Positions 1 to 6,710 of a stretch of DNA of 6,710 bases are shown piece by piece. Within the stretch, counting starts at the first letter, position 1. Each line of letters starts with the position of its first letter. The position numbers were made by a program, and so were the translations under genes. The stretch is taken from positions 1-6,710 of the forward strand of contig RDXT01000661.1 in assembly GCA_004292985.1 (NCBI GenBank), in the 5' to 3' direction. This DNA comes from Bacteroidota bacterium. Its GTDB lineage: Bacteria > Bacteroidota > Bacteroidia > J057. A model generated the notes under the pieces. It worked only from the letters and a program-made list of their open reading frames with translations. It did no database searches and was not told the DNA's origin.

Positions 1-2153
1 GTATCCGGATACGGGAGACCTTCAGCGAAGTCCGGACAAATGAAGAGGGAACTTTTGCCTTCAAAAACCTCGCGGCAGGCACCTGGCATGTGCTCGTCAG
101 CGCTCCGGGCTATGAAACCCGCACCTATCCCGTTACCATCGGCAGTGGTATTCAGAAACTCGCCTGCGTGCTTGTTTCAGCGCCTGTTTCGCAGATCTGG
201 CACGAGGTCATCATCACCGCCCAGCGCAATGCCGAAGACCCTTTCGAGTCGGTAGCCGCTGCGACCGCGCTTTCCCGCAGCCAGATCAAAGCCCAGGCCC
301 CGCGTACCACCCCCGAAGCACTGATGGAAATGCCCGGCGTCTGGGTGCAGAAAACCAATCACGGCGGCGGATCGCCCTTTGTCCGAGGCCTTACCGGGAA
401 TCAGACCCTGATCGTCGTAGATGATATTCGCCTGAATAACAGCACTTTCCGCTATGGTCCCAACCAATACCTGAATACCATAGACCCCCTTACCCTCCAG
501 CGGGCAGAGGTCATCCGCAGTTCCGGCTCGGTGCAATATGGCAGCGACGCCCTCGGAGGGGTAGTTCACCTGATCACCCGCAGCCCTGAGTTTGCAGAAA
601 AAGGCTTTCAGGTAAAACCCGGCGCCTATCTCAAATACCTCAGCGGCAATATGGAGCGCACGGTCCGGGGTGAAATCGCCGTTTCCTCTCCCTCTGTGGC
701 CATGCTGGCCGGGGTGAGCTATAAAAACTTCGGCGACCTGATTGCCGGGGGTACGCTCGGCACCCTCAGCCCCAGCAGCTATACCGAAACCAATACCGAT
801 TTCAAATCTGCTTTCCGCGTCGGAGAGCGCAGCCGCCTCACGATGGCCTGGCAAAGTGTTACGCAGGAAAATGTGGACCGCTACGACCAGGTGGCCCAGC
901 GGGGATACGATGTGTGGATGTTTGACCCGCAAATCCGCCGGATCGGCTGGCTGCGCTTCGAAACCCGCCGCCGAAATCCGCTGTTCCAGGAAATACGGAT
1001 CACCAACTCTTTTCAGTACAGCAAAGAAGGTCGCGTCAGTCTGAAAACCGGAGATACAGGCGCTATTCACGAGCAGGACATTGTCCGTACTTCCGGGCTG
1101 AGCTTCGACATCCGCTCACGCTACAGCTCCCGCTGGCAGTCGGTTACAGGGGCAGAGCTGTATGTGGACCAGATTTTCAGCACGGCGTATAAGCGAAACC
1201 TGAGCGACAGCGTAATTACCCCCCGCCGGGGCCTGTATCCAGACAGCTCGCTGGCCGGGTCGGGCGCTATCTACAGCCTCCACACCCTTGACCTCAGTCC
1301 CTGGGTGCTGAGCAGCGGCCTCCGCCTCAATGGCTACTACCTCCGCCTCGAAGATGCCTCTTTTGGCAAGGTGGAACTCAGGCCCCTGGCCCTGGCAGGC
1401 AATCTGGCACTGATGCGCCGCATCGGCAAGCACAGCCGGATCATCGCTGCCGCCAACACCGGATTCCGGGCACCCAATATCAATGATATGGGAACCTTCG
1501 GACGCTTTGACAGTGGCATCGAAGTGCCTTCGCCCAATTTATCCCCCGAAAGGTCCCTCAGCGGCGAGCTCACCTATAAACTGCGCACCCGCCAGGCCAC
1601 CCTCTGGGTATCGGGCTACTACACAAGGCTCTTTAACCTGATCCAGCGGGTGCCGGGCACCTGGGAAGGGCAGGACAGCCTGAATGGAGACCCTGTTTTT
1701 CGCAAGGAAAATGTTGCAGCAGCCTTTATTGCAGGGGTAGATGGCGGGGCAGAATATTTTTTCACCCCCGAATGGATCGCTTTCTCCGGAATGGCATGGG
1801 CATATGGCCAGAATCTCACCGCAAATGAACCTGTGAGCCGCATTCCTCCGCTGAATGGCCGCCTGGGCCTGCGCTATCAGTCGGAAAAGGGCCTGCGGGT
1901 CCAGGGAGAATGTGTTTTTGCAGGCATGCAGGACCGCCTTTCTACCGGAGACACCAAAGACCACCGCATTCCCGCAGGCGGAACACCCGGATGGTATCTG
2001 CTCAATGTGCATGCCGCCTGGCAATACCAGCAGTTCTATCTCTCAGCAGGCGCACAAAACCTGCTCAACCGGGCCTATCGCGTCCACGGTTCCGGGGTAG
2101 ATGGCTATGGCCGTAGCTTCTGGGTAGCGCTTACAATGGAGCCTTTCCGTTAA
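1..2153 (+). CDS. TonB-dependent outer-membrane receptor, 5' truncated by window edge
   Basis: The frame is open from position 3 to a TAA at 2151-2153, giving 716 visible residues; the true start and signal peptide lie upstream. Numbering from the first visible codon, residues 1-60 look like the end of a carboxypeptidase-regulatory-like beta-sandwich (G16-T-F-A-F, NLAAGTW, VSAPGYE). EVIITAQ at 68-74 resembles a TonB box. The plug covers about 90-195, with MPGVWVQ, FVRGLTGNQTLIVVDDIRLN and YGSDALGGVVHLITRSP. The rest is a beta-barrel with GFRAPNINDMGTFG near 487-500, SPNLSPERS near 510-518 and a closing NLLNRAYRVHGSGVDGYGR. These plug and end motifs resemble the hemoglobin/transferrin/lactoferrin-type receptor family rather than SusC. 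Such proteins import a bound ligand into the periplasm using TonB-ExbBD energy. The substrate is not certain: the histidine usual between the FRAP and NPNL boxes of heme receptors is absent. The 3' end overlaps the convergent minus-strand gene by 23 bp. Confidence 0.93.
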   Translation, partial: IRIRETFSEVRTNEEGTFAFKNLAAGTWHVLVSAPGYETRTYPVTIGSGIQKLACVLVSAPVSQIWHEVIITAQRNAEDPFESVAAATALSRSQIKAQAPRTTPEALMEMPGVWVQKTNHGGGSPFVRGLTGNQTLIVVDDIRLNNSTFRYGPNQYLNTIDPLTLQRAEVIRSSGSVQYGSDALGGVVHLITRSPEFAEKGFQVKPGAYLKYLSGNMERTVRGEIAVSSPSVAMLAGVSYKNFGDLIAGGTLGTLSPSSYTETNTDFKSAFRVGERSRLTMAWQSVTQENVDRYDQVAQRGYDVWMFDPQIRRIGWLRFETRRRNPLFQEIRITNSFQYSKEGRVSLKTGDTGAIHEQDIVRTSGLSFDIRSRYSSRWQSVTGAELYVDQIFSTAYKRNLSDSVITPRRGLYPDSSLAGSGAIYSLHTLDLSPWVLSSGLRLNGYYLRLEDASFGKVELRPLALAGNLALMRRIGKHSRIIAAANTGFRAPNINDMGTFGRFDSGIEVPSPNLSPERSLSGELTYKLRTRQATLWVSGYYTRLFNLIQRVPGTWEGQDSLNGDPVFRKENVAAAFIAGVDGGAEYFFTPEWIAFSGMAWAYGQNLTANEPVSRIPPLNGRLGLRYQSEKGLRVQGECVFAGMQDRLSTGDTKDHRIPAGGTPGWYLLNVHAAWQYQQFYLSAGAQNLLNRAYRVHGSGVDGYGRSFWVALTMEPFR
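2131..2153. other. Tail-to-tail coding overlap of convergent genes
   Basis: The receptor's last codons (..L-T-M-E-P-F-R-stop, ending 2153) and the VCBS lipoprotein's last codons (..P-I-N-G-K-A-P-L-stop, ending 2131) are read from opposite strands of the same 23 bases. Each gene's stop codon lies inside the other's coding sequence, so no room is left between them for a terminator. Transcripts must either end within the opposing gene or overlap as antisense RNAs. Confidence 0.9.
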
Positions 2154-5100
2154 TCGGAACTGAAACGACCCGTTTTTTCCCCTGATAATCAATCACTTCC
2201 ACAGAGACAACTCCCGGTGGCAGGAGATATGTGCGCGAAGACTGGCCGAGGTAAGAGTCACCATAGGAAAGCTCCATCCGCTGCCGGGCGCCATCCGCAA
2301 AGGTCATCAGGGCAACGGCATCCGAAGCCTGGGCTTTGAAGGTCTGGGCCGGGAGAGGCGAGGCAAACACCCTCAGGCTGTCCCGGTTTTGGGAGGCAAT
2401 GTACAGCGCCTGGCCCTGTGCTGTCACCAGACGAACCAGCGCCCTGGCATCGTGAGGAACAAAAAAGCCACTTTGGTCAATGCTGATCGGGGTGAAGTTT
2501 CCTTTGCCATCACCTGAGAGCAGCAGCCCGGCAAAAGCATCGTATTTACCCGTAAACACCTCTGTATCATAGGTATTGCCCAGCAGCAGGAGGTCCGTAA
2601 GGCCGTCGCCTGTGAAGTCGCCCGCTTGCATGCCCTGAAGCGGAGAGAGCTGGGCGAGGTGCGGCAGGGGCCTGATGGCAAATTTTCCGCCGCCGAGGTT
2701 TTCGATATAGCTGCTCTCCATATAGGTAGCCGAAAGCGTCAAAGCCCCTTCGCGGTCCTTTTCGGGGATAAGCTGCTCGTAGGTCGCGGTAGAATATTCG
2801 GCAAAGGTGTTGTAGCGCCGCTTCACAGGCAGCCACTGCTTGATCAGGTCTTCGCGCTGGTGAATCGGATACAGTCCATATTCGCCACTGGCCGACCGGA
2901 TGTAACACCCGATAACGGGGTCAATGGAGCCATTGTTGTCAAAATCTTTGGCGGTGATCCATAGCGGACGTTCTGTTGTGGCACAATAGCGGGTATTCAG
3001 GCCCAGATTGCCTGCCACATAGTCCATATCGCCATCGCGGTCCACATCGGCAGCGGCCAGACTTCTCCACCAGCCTCTGCGGTCGGCGATGCCCGTTTGG
3101 GCGCTTACATCCTCAAAGCTGCCGGAGCGGTTGCGCAGAAAGGTCAGGGGCATCCATTCGCCCGCAAGCAGCAGATCGGTCAGCCCGTCGCCGTCAAAAT
3201 CCGTCCAGAGGGCATCATGTATCAGACCCAGTTGCTTCAGGCCGGGGAATACCTGCTCCGATACATCGCGGAAGGTACCGCCTTCATTTTGCAGGATCAT
3301 GCTCTTCACCGGCAGCGGATATTCGCCCGAAATCACCCTTCCACCCACAAACAAGTCGAGGTCGCCGTCGCGGTCATAGTCGGCAGCCCTGACACAGGAA
3401 CCTACCACCCGCTCGTCGGGCAGGGCCAGAGAGTCCTCGCGAAACTGCCCCTTTTCATTGCGGAAAAAGCGGTCGCGGTGGTTCGTGTCTTCCGGGGCAA
3501 ATTCATAACTGCCGCTGACACAATAGAGGTCATTATCGCCGTCATTGTCCGCGTCAAACAGGAGCAGCCCGGCATCCTCCTCGCTTTTTGCGCGGGTAAG
3601 CGGCGAGGCAGCTGCGGGCCTGAAACTACCGTCAGGTTTCTGATAAAACAGCGCCGGGGCCATACCTGCTGCTCCGCCGATCAGCAAATCGTCGAGTCCG
3701 TCGCCATCAAAATCCCCGGCTGCAAGTGCCGGACCCTGCTGGCTAAACTTATGCGGCAGGGTACGCTGGATGTTAAAGTCAATTTTATCCTGCTCTGAGT
3801 GCTTGAATATCAGTCCCTTAGCCTGACTTACCTCCTGAAAGAGCGGAGCATTTGCCGGCTTGGTATATAAGGCAGGGCCTTTTTCGGTAGCCTCTTTGAT
3901 ATTCAGCCAAAGCTCGCGGTCAGTGCCCAGATCGCGCAGGAGCTGGGATTTTCCGCCGGGCCAGATCACCCGCAGCGAATCAATCCGGGTAACACCTCCC
4001 AATCCAAAATGCCCTACAGCCTCCACCGTCGAGATATATCCCCGGTAAGGACTGTGTTCATAGACCTGGGTTTTGCCCTCATAATAGAGCTGCACGCGGG
4101 CGCCAAGACCCTGAAGATTGGCCCCTTCGCCCTGAAAACGCAGCCGCAGGTAGTGCCGTTCGTGGTTTTTGTCCTTTTCACGCTGCCAGTTGCGGTACAC
4201 AAAGGCCGGATCGTCAATATTATTCACCACCATATCCATATCTCCGTCCCGGTCGAAGTCTGCATAGGCAGCTCCGTTGGAAAAAGAGGGAGTAGTGAGG
4301 CCCCAGGCAGCCGAAACGTCCTTAAAGGTCAGGTCGCCCTGGTTCTGAAAGGCATAATTGGACACTTTCACCTGCGGAATGGTATTAATCATCTGGCTGT
4401 CGGTCATCACAATCCGGGCAGCGCTGGCAAAATAGAACCCAAAGTCGTGGTCGGTAATGTCGCGCGGGTAGCCGTTGGTCACAACCAGGTCGCGCAGGCC
4501 GTCGTGGTCAAAATCGAGCAGCATGGGGGTCCAGCTCCAGTCGGTCTGGTGTACACCCGCCATTTGCCCGATATCGCCAAAGGTCGGATGTCCCAGGGGT
4601 GTCATGCCGTGGTTGAGCTGGAGCATATTCCGCACAAACTGGTGCTGGTAGCCATAGGTCTCATCGTTCATGTACACGGTGTAATTATTGCCGGGCACCA
4701 TCCGTTTTTTGCGCTCATTGGTCTCCGGCAGCATATCGAGAGCGACTATATCCACCCAGCCGTCATTGTTCACGTCGGCTACGTCGTTACCCATCGCGGA
4801 ACTGCACTGGTGGGGCAGGTATTCGCTCACCCGGTTGGTAAATGTGCCGTTCTGATTGTTGATCCAGAGCAGATCGTTGCTGAGATAGTCGTTGCTGACA
4901 TAGATATCCGGCCAGCCGTCGAGGTTGATGTCGGTCACGGCCACACCCAGGCCATAGCCTTCGATGGTGATTCCGGCCTCCTGTGAGACATTGGTAAAGG
5001 TATTGTTGCCATTGTTGCGGTAAAGGCGGTCGGTATTGGGGTTGCTGCCATCTGTGCGGCGGGGGCGGTACTTCTGGGGCTGGCGCTCCTTCTCCATCTG

Positions 5101-5703
5101 GTTGGTCAGCACATAGAGATCGAGGTCGCCGTCGAGATCATAATCCAGAAACGCCGCATGTACGCTGTGCCCTGTGTCAGCGATCCCCATCGCAGTCGCC
5201 GACTCGATAAAATGAGGAATGCCTTTTTCGTTTAAGCCCTGGTTGATATAGCAGAGGTTGGCGCGCTTCTCTCCGGGATTATCCACCGTTGCGCTTACAT
5301 AAATATCTAACCAGCCATCTGCATTGATGTCCACAACCGAAGCGCCCGAAGACCATCTCCCCTCCCCTGTTGTGCCGGAGCTTTCGGTAATATCTTCAAA
5401 ATGAAAGTCGCCCCGGTTGAGGTAGAGGCGGTTGGACACCTGATTTCCGGTAAAATAGAGGTCAGGCAGGCTGTCATTGTTAAAATCGCCCACACTTACC
5501 CCTGCACCGTTATATACATACTCAAATTTGAGGATGTTGAGGGTGTCGTTTTCGGTGATGGTATTCGCAAAATGAATGCCTGTGCGCTCGGGAGAAAGCA
5601 ATTCAAACATGGCAGGAGCCTCCCGGCGGCAGGAAGCGAGCAGAGAGGCGGCCACAAAGGCCCAAACCCGGAGCTGAGTACCTGCGCGATATATGTATTT
5701 CAT
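2131..5703 (-). CDS. VCBS/FG-GAP repeat lipoprotein with ASPIC/UnbV domain (CRTAC1-like), 1190 aa
   Basis: This is a complete gene with an ATG at 5703-5701 and a TAA at 2133-2131. Residues 1-25 form a lipoprotein signal: basic start, hydrophobic VWAFVAASLLASC, lipobox LASC with Cys25. The mature part has Ca-loop motifs of the form DxDxDGxxD starting at residues 73, 125, 187, 258, 310, 397 and 482. An ASPIC/UnbV-like domain follows at about 528-602 (GLGARVQLYY, HFGLGG, IDSLRVIWPGG). A second set of motifs starts at 664, 717, 775, 835, 886, 920 and 1029. A tail from about 1114 to 1190 looks like a small beta domain (SYGDSYLGQSSRTYLLPPG). Family knowledge: FG-GAP/VCBS repeats form Ca-stabilised beta-propeller blades in extracellular proteins, and long members of this type are common in Bacteroidota, often near SusC/SusD genes. 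The ligand is unknown. The start overlaps the upstream paralog's stop as ATGA, and the preceding bases (CCCCTTTACA) show no Shine-Dalgarno, so translation is probably coupled. The start choice is supported by the signal peptide. Confidence 0.95.
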   Translation of the reverse strand: MKYIYRAGTQLRVWAFVAASLLASCRREAPAMFELLSPERTGIHFANTITENDTLNILKFEYVYNGAGVSVGDFNNDSLPDLYFTGNQVSNRLYLNRGDFHFEDITESSGTTGEGRWSSGASVVDINADGWLDIYVSATVDNPGEKRANLCYINQGLNEKGIPHFIESATAMGIADTGHSVHAAFLDYDLDGDLDLYVLTNQMEKERQPQKYRPRRTDGSNPNTDRLYRNNGNNTFTNVSQEAGITIEGYGLGVAVTDINLDGWPDIYVSNDYLSNDLLWINNQNGTFTNRVSEYLPHQCSSAMGNDVADVNNDGWVDIVALDMLPETNERKKRMVPGNNYTVYMNDETYGYQHQFVRNMLQLNHGMTPLGHPTFGDIGQMAGVHQTDWSWTPMLLDFDHDGLRDLVVTNGYPRDITDHDFGFYFASAARIVMTDSQMINTIPQVKVSNYAFQNQGDLTFKDVSAAWGLTTPSFSNGAAYADFDRDGDMDMVVNNIDDPAFVYRNWQREKDKNHERHYLRLRFQGEGANLQGLGARVQLYYEGKTQVYEHSPYRGYISTVEAVGHFGLGGVTRIDSLRVIWPGGKSQLLRDLGTDRELWLNIKEATEKGPALYTKPANAPLFQEVSQAKGLIFKHSEQDKIDFNIQRTLPHKFSQQGPALAAGDFDGDGLDDLLIGGAAGMAPALFYQKPDGSFRPAAASPLTRAKSEEDAGLLLFDADNDGDNDLYCVSGSYEFAPEDTNHRDRFFRNEKGQFREDSLALPDERVVGSCVRAADYDRDGDLDLFVGGRVISGEYPLPVKSMILQNEGGTFRDVSEQVFPGLKQLGLIHDALWTDFDGDGLTDLLLAGEWMPLTFLRNRSGSFEDVSAQTGIADRRGWWRSLAAADVDRDGDMDYVAGNLGLNTRYCATTERPLWITAKDFDNNGSIDPVIGCYIRSASGEYGLYPIHQREDLIKQWLPVKRRYNTFAEYSTATYEQLIPEKDREGALTLSATYMESSYIENLGGGKFAIRPLPHLAQLSPLQGMQAGDFTGDGLTDLLLLGNTYDTEVFTGKYDAFAGLLLSGDGKGNFTPISIDQSGFFVPHDARALVRLVTAQGQALYIASQNRDSLRVFASPLPAQTFKAQASDAVALMTFADGARQRMELSYGDSYLGQSSRTYLLPPGVVSVEVIDYQGKKRVVSVPINGKAPL
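2365..3315 (-). repeat. Diverged direct repeat, copy A (inside the 1190-aa gene)
   Basis: This stretch encodes residues about 797-1113 of the complete VCBS gene and is homologous in the same orientation to copy B at 5736-6710. At DNA level the copies keep exact blocks, found by eye: 2375-2391 matches 5746-5762 (17 nt), 2558-2569 matches 5929-5940 (12 nt), 3021-3042 matches 6407-6428 (22 nt), 3047-3060 matches 6433-6446 (14 nt), and 3149-3167 matches 6535-6553 (19 nt). The offset is about 3.37-3.39 kb, the likely duplication unit. The homology may continue upstream beyond the visible part of copy B. Confidence 0.75.
5700..5703 (-). other. ATGA stop/start overlap of the two VCBS paralogs
   Basis: On the minus strand the TGA of the upstream paralog and the ATG of the downstream gene share the four bases ATGA. 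This is the classic arrangement for translational coupling by termination-reinitiation and implies a single transcript. No Shine-Dalgarno-like AGGAGG lies in the 25 bases upstream of the ATG, which fits both coupling and the weak use of such sites in Bacteroidota. I also see no Bacteroidota-type -7 box (TAnnTTTG) in the roughly 55 bases upstream, so there is no sign of an internal promoter right at the junction. Confidence 0.85.
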
Positions 5704-6710
5704 TGTAAAGGGGTCTTTGGGGGTGAAATTCGGGTGAATACCCGGAGGCTGTCCCGGTTTTGTGAGGCGACGTAGAGGCGTTTTCCGCCTGCCTGCTCCA
5801 GCGCAAGCAGTGCGCGGGCGTCTCCCTTCACAAAAAATCCGGTAGCGGAGGGAGGCAATGCAACAAAGCCGCCCTGCTGGTCATTTTGCAGCACAAGGCC
5901 GTTAAAAGCATCATATCTGCCTGCAAATACCTCTGTATCAAAGCGATTGCCAATCAGCAAAAGGTCGGGCCAGCCATCGCCGTCCACATCTTCGGGCAAA
6001 ATCCCCATCAGGGGTGCAATCTGCGCAGCCTGGGGCAGCGCATGAAGTGCAAATTTGAGCTTGCCCTGGGCATCGGTGCCCAGATTCTCTACCCAGCTGC
6101 TTTCCATACAGGTCGCACGCAGGCGCAGGGCCAGGCCACTTTCTTCGGGGGTAAAGAGGCTGGCAAAAGGGGCTTCTCCGTATCCGGCATAGGTCGGAAA
6201 ACGCCGCCGCATGACCAGCAGCTGCTTAATCAGATCGTCGCGGGTGTGCATCGGATACAGTCCTCTACCCTTGGGTCCATTGTTGGTGTAAATGGCCATC
6301 ACAGGGTCCACGCTCTGGTTATTGTCGAAATCGGCGGCATATATCTCCATCGGTTCGCGGGGCGTGGCAGTGCAGAGGGCGTTCAGCCCGAGGTTGCCTG
6401 CGATGAAGTCCATATCGCCATCGCGGTCGAGGTCGGCAGCGGCCAGCCTGTTCCACCAGCCGGGGCTGCTTTCGAGTCCGGAGCCGATGCTTGCATCCCG
6501 GAGCTTACCCTGCTCATTGAGAAGAAGGGTCAGCGGCATCCATTCGCCCGCAATCATGAGGTCGGGTGTCTGGTTGCCATCCAGGTCTGCCCAGATTGCA
6601 TCGGTCACCATGCCCGCTTTGAGCAGGGCCGGAGCCGCCTCTGCGGTGATGTCGGTAAAGCGTACCGGGCCGCCGGGCCGGGTATCGTTGCGGAGCAACT
6701 GCGAAGGCAG
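5700..6710 (-). CDS. VCBS repeat protein, C-terminal part of a tandem paralog, 5' truncated by window edge
   Basis: The frame is open from the right edge (first codon 6710-6708) to a TGA at 5702-5700, giving 336 visible residues. It aligns with residues about 797-1113 of the downstream 1190-aa gene. Shared signatures include AGEWMPLT, LAAAD-DRDGDMD, AGNLGLN, LYP-H-R-DLIKQ, YDAF-GL and ASQNRDSLRVF. Over one ungapped stretch (visible residues 38-110 against 831-903) I counted 43 identities in 73 by hand. Ca-loop-like motifs start at visible residues 42, 93, 127 and 241; the first (DLDGNQTPD) and third (DFDNNQSVD) have Gln where Gly is usual. The protein stops 11 residues after RVF, so it lacks the roughly 77-residue tail of its paralog. 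By analogy the missing N-terminal part should hold a signal peptide, more repeats and perhaps an ASPIC/UnbV domain, but that is inference. A TTG at 6698 is in frame but is interior to the homologous region and is not a credible start. Confidence 0.93.
   Translation of the reverse strand: MPSQLLRNDTRPGGPVRFTDITAEAAPALLKAGMVTDAIWADLDGNQTPDLMIAGEWMPLTLLLNEQGKLRDASIGSGLESSPGWWNRLAAADLDRDGDMDFIAGNLGLNALCTATPREPMEIYAADFDNNQSVDPVMAIYTNNGPKGRGLYPMHTRDDLIKQLLVMRRRFPTYAGYGEAPFASLFTPEESGLALRLRATCMESSWVENLGTDAQGKLKFALHALPQAAQIAPLMGILPEDVDGDGWPDLLLIGNRFDTEVFAGRYDAFNGLVLQNDQQGGFVALPPSATGFFVKGDARALLALEQAGGKRLYVASQNRDSLRVFTRISPPKTPLQ
5736..6710 (-). repeat. Diverged direct repeat, copy B (inside the truncated paralog)
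   Basis: This is the counterpart of copy A at 2365-3315 and runs to the window edge, so its outer limit is unknown. The match ends abruptly just after the codons for SLRVF at about 5736; the next 33 coding bases before the stop (TRISPPKTPLQ) have no clear counterpart in the paralog. The similarity is clearly visible in protein and patchy in DNA, as expected for an old gene duplication rather than a recent one. Confidence 0.75.

Noticed and set aside
90..92. GTG as the start of the receptor
   Set aside because: The frame stays open to the window edge and the upstream residues (EEGTFAFKNLAAGTW) continue the regulatory-like domain, so the GTG is an internal Val.
177..1070. Minus-strand open frame of 297 codons opposite the receptor
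   Set aside because: It is antisense to the plug and early barrel, whose plus-strand reading matches known receptor motifs; the antisense protein has none.
1..2153. Receptor as a SusC/RagA-type glycan importer
   Set aside because: The visible part is too short and its plug motifs (RGLTGNQTLIVVDDIRLNN, YGPNQYLNTIDP) and C-terminus fit the hemoglobin/transferrin-type receptor family; no SusD gene is adjacent.
2145..2178. Possible terminator after the receptor: small hairpins TTCCG-TTAAT-CGGAA (2145-2159) and AAACG-ACC-CGTTT (2163-2175) before a run of six T
   Set aside because: The stems are only 5 bp, the second uses part of the T run and the first is 13 bases from it. The site also lies within the coding sequence of the opposing gene. 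It is too weak to call.
3097..3798. Plus-strand open frame of 233 codons opposite the VCBS gene
   Set aside because: It has the same origin: a Val/Ile/Ala-rich shadow of the second Ca-loop set, with no recognisable motif.
4009..4986. Long plus-strand open frame (325 codons) opposite the VCBS gene
   Set aside because: It is antisense to a clear family match. Asp codons GAC/GAT read backwards give Val/Ile codons, so the Asp-rich repeats create long stop-free, Val/Ile/His-rich antisense frames. No domain or start context supports it.

Overview
The window is almost entirely protein-coding and looks like a GC-rich member of the Bacteroidota. Three things point there: a TonB-dependent receptor with an N-terminal carboxypeptidase-regulatory-like domain, very long VCBS/FG-GAP lipoproteins with an ASPIC/UnbV domain, and no Shine-Dalgarno sequence before the one complete start codon. 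A placement near the Saprospiria or a related GC-rich lineage is only a weak guess.

Layout: the plus strand from the left edge to 2153 carries the 3' part of a TonB-dependent outer-membrane receptor; its start lies outside the window. The minus strand from 6710 down to 2131 carries two tandem paralogous genes. The upstream one (5700 to the right edge) is visible only as its C-terminal 336 codons. The downstream one (2131-5703) is complete at 1190 aa, with a lipoprotein signal, seven Ca-loop motifs, an ASPIC/UnbV domain and seven more Ca-loop motifs. The two paralogs overlap by 4 bp (ATGA), so they are probably one translationally coupled operon. The receptor and the operon converge and overlap tail to tail by 23 bp. 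No gap without a gene exceeds 300 bases; there is effectively no intergenic DNA.

The receptor would import a ligand across the outer membrane using TonB energy. The two VCBS proteins are probably exported, and the complete one is a lipoprotein; their ligands cannot be read from sequence. A functional link between the receptor and the convergent operon is not shown by anything here. I found no RNA gene, mobile element, CRISPR array or convincing terminator. The main points of interest are the 7+7 motif architecture, the coupled tandem duplication with a missing tail in the upstream copy, the convergent coding overlap, and heme-receptor-like boxes that lack the usual histidine.
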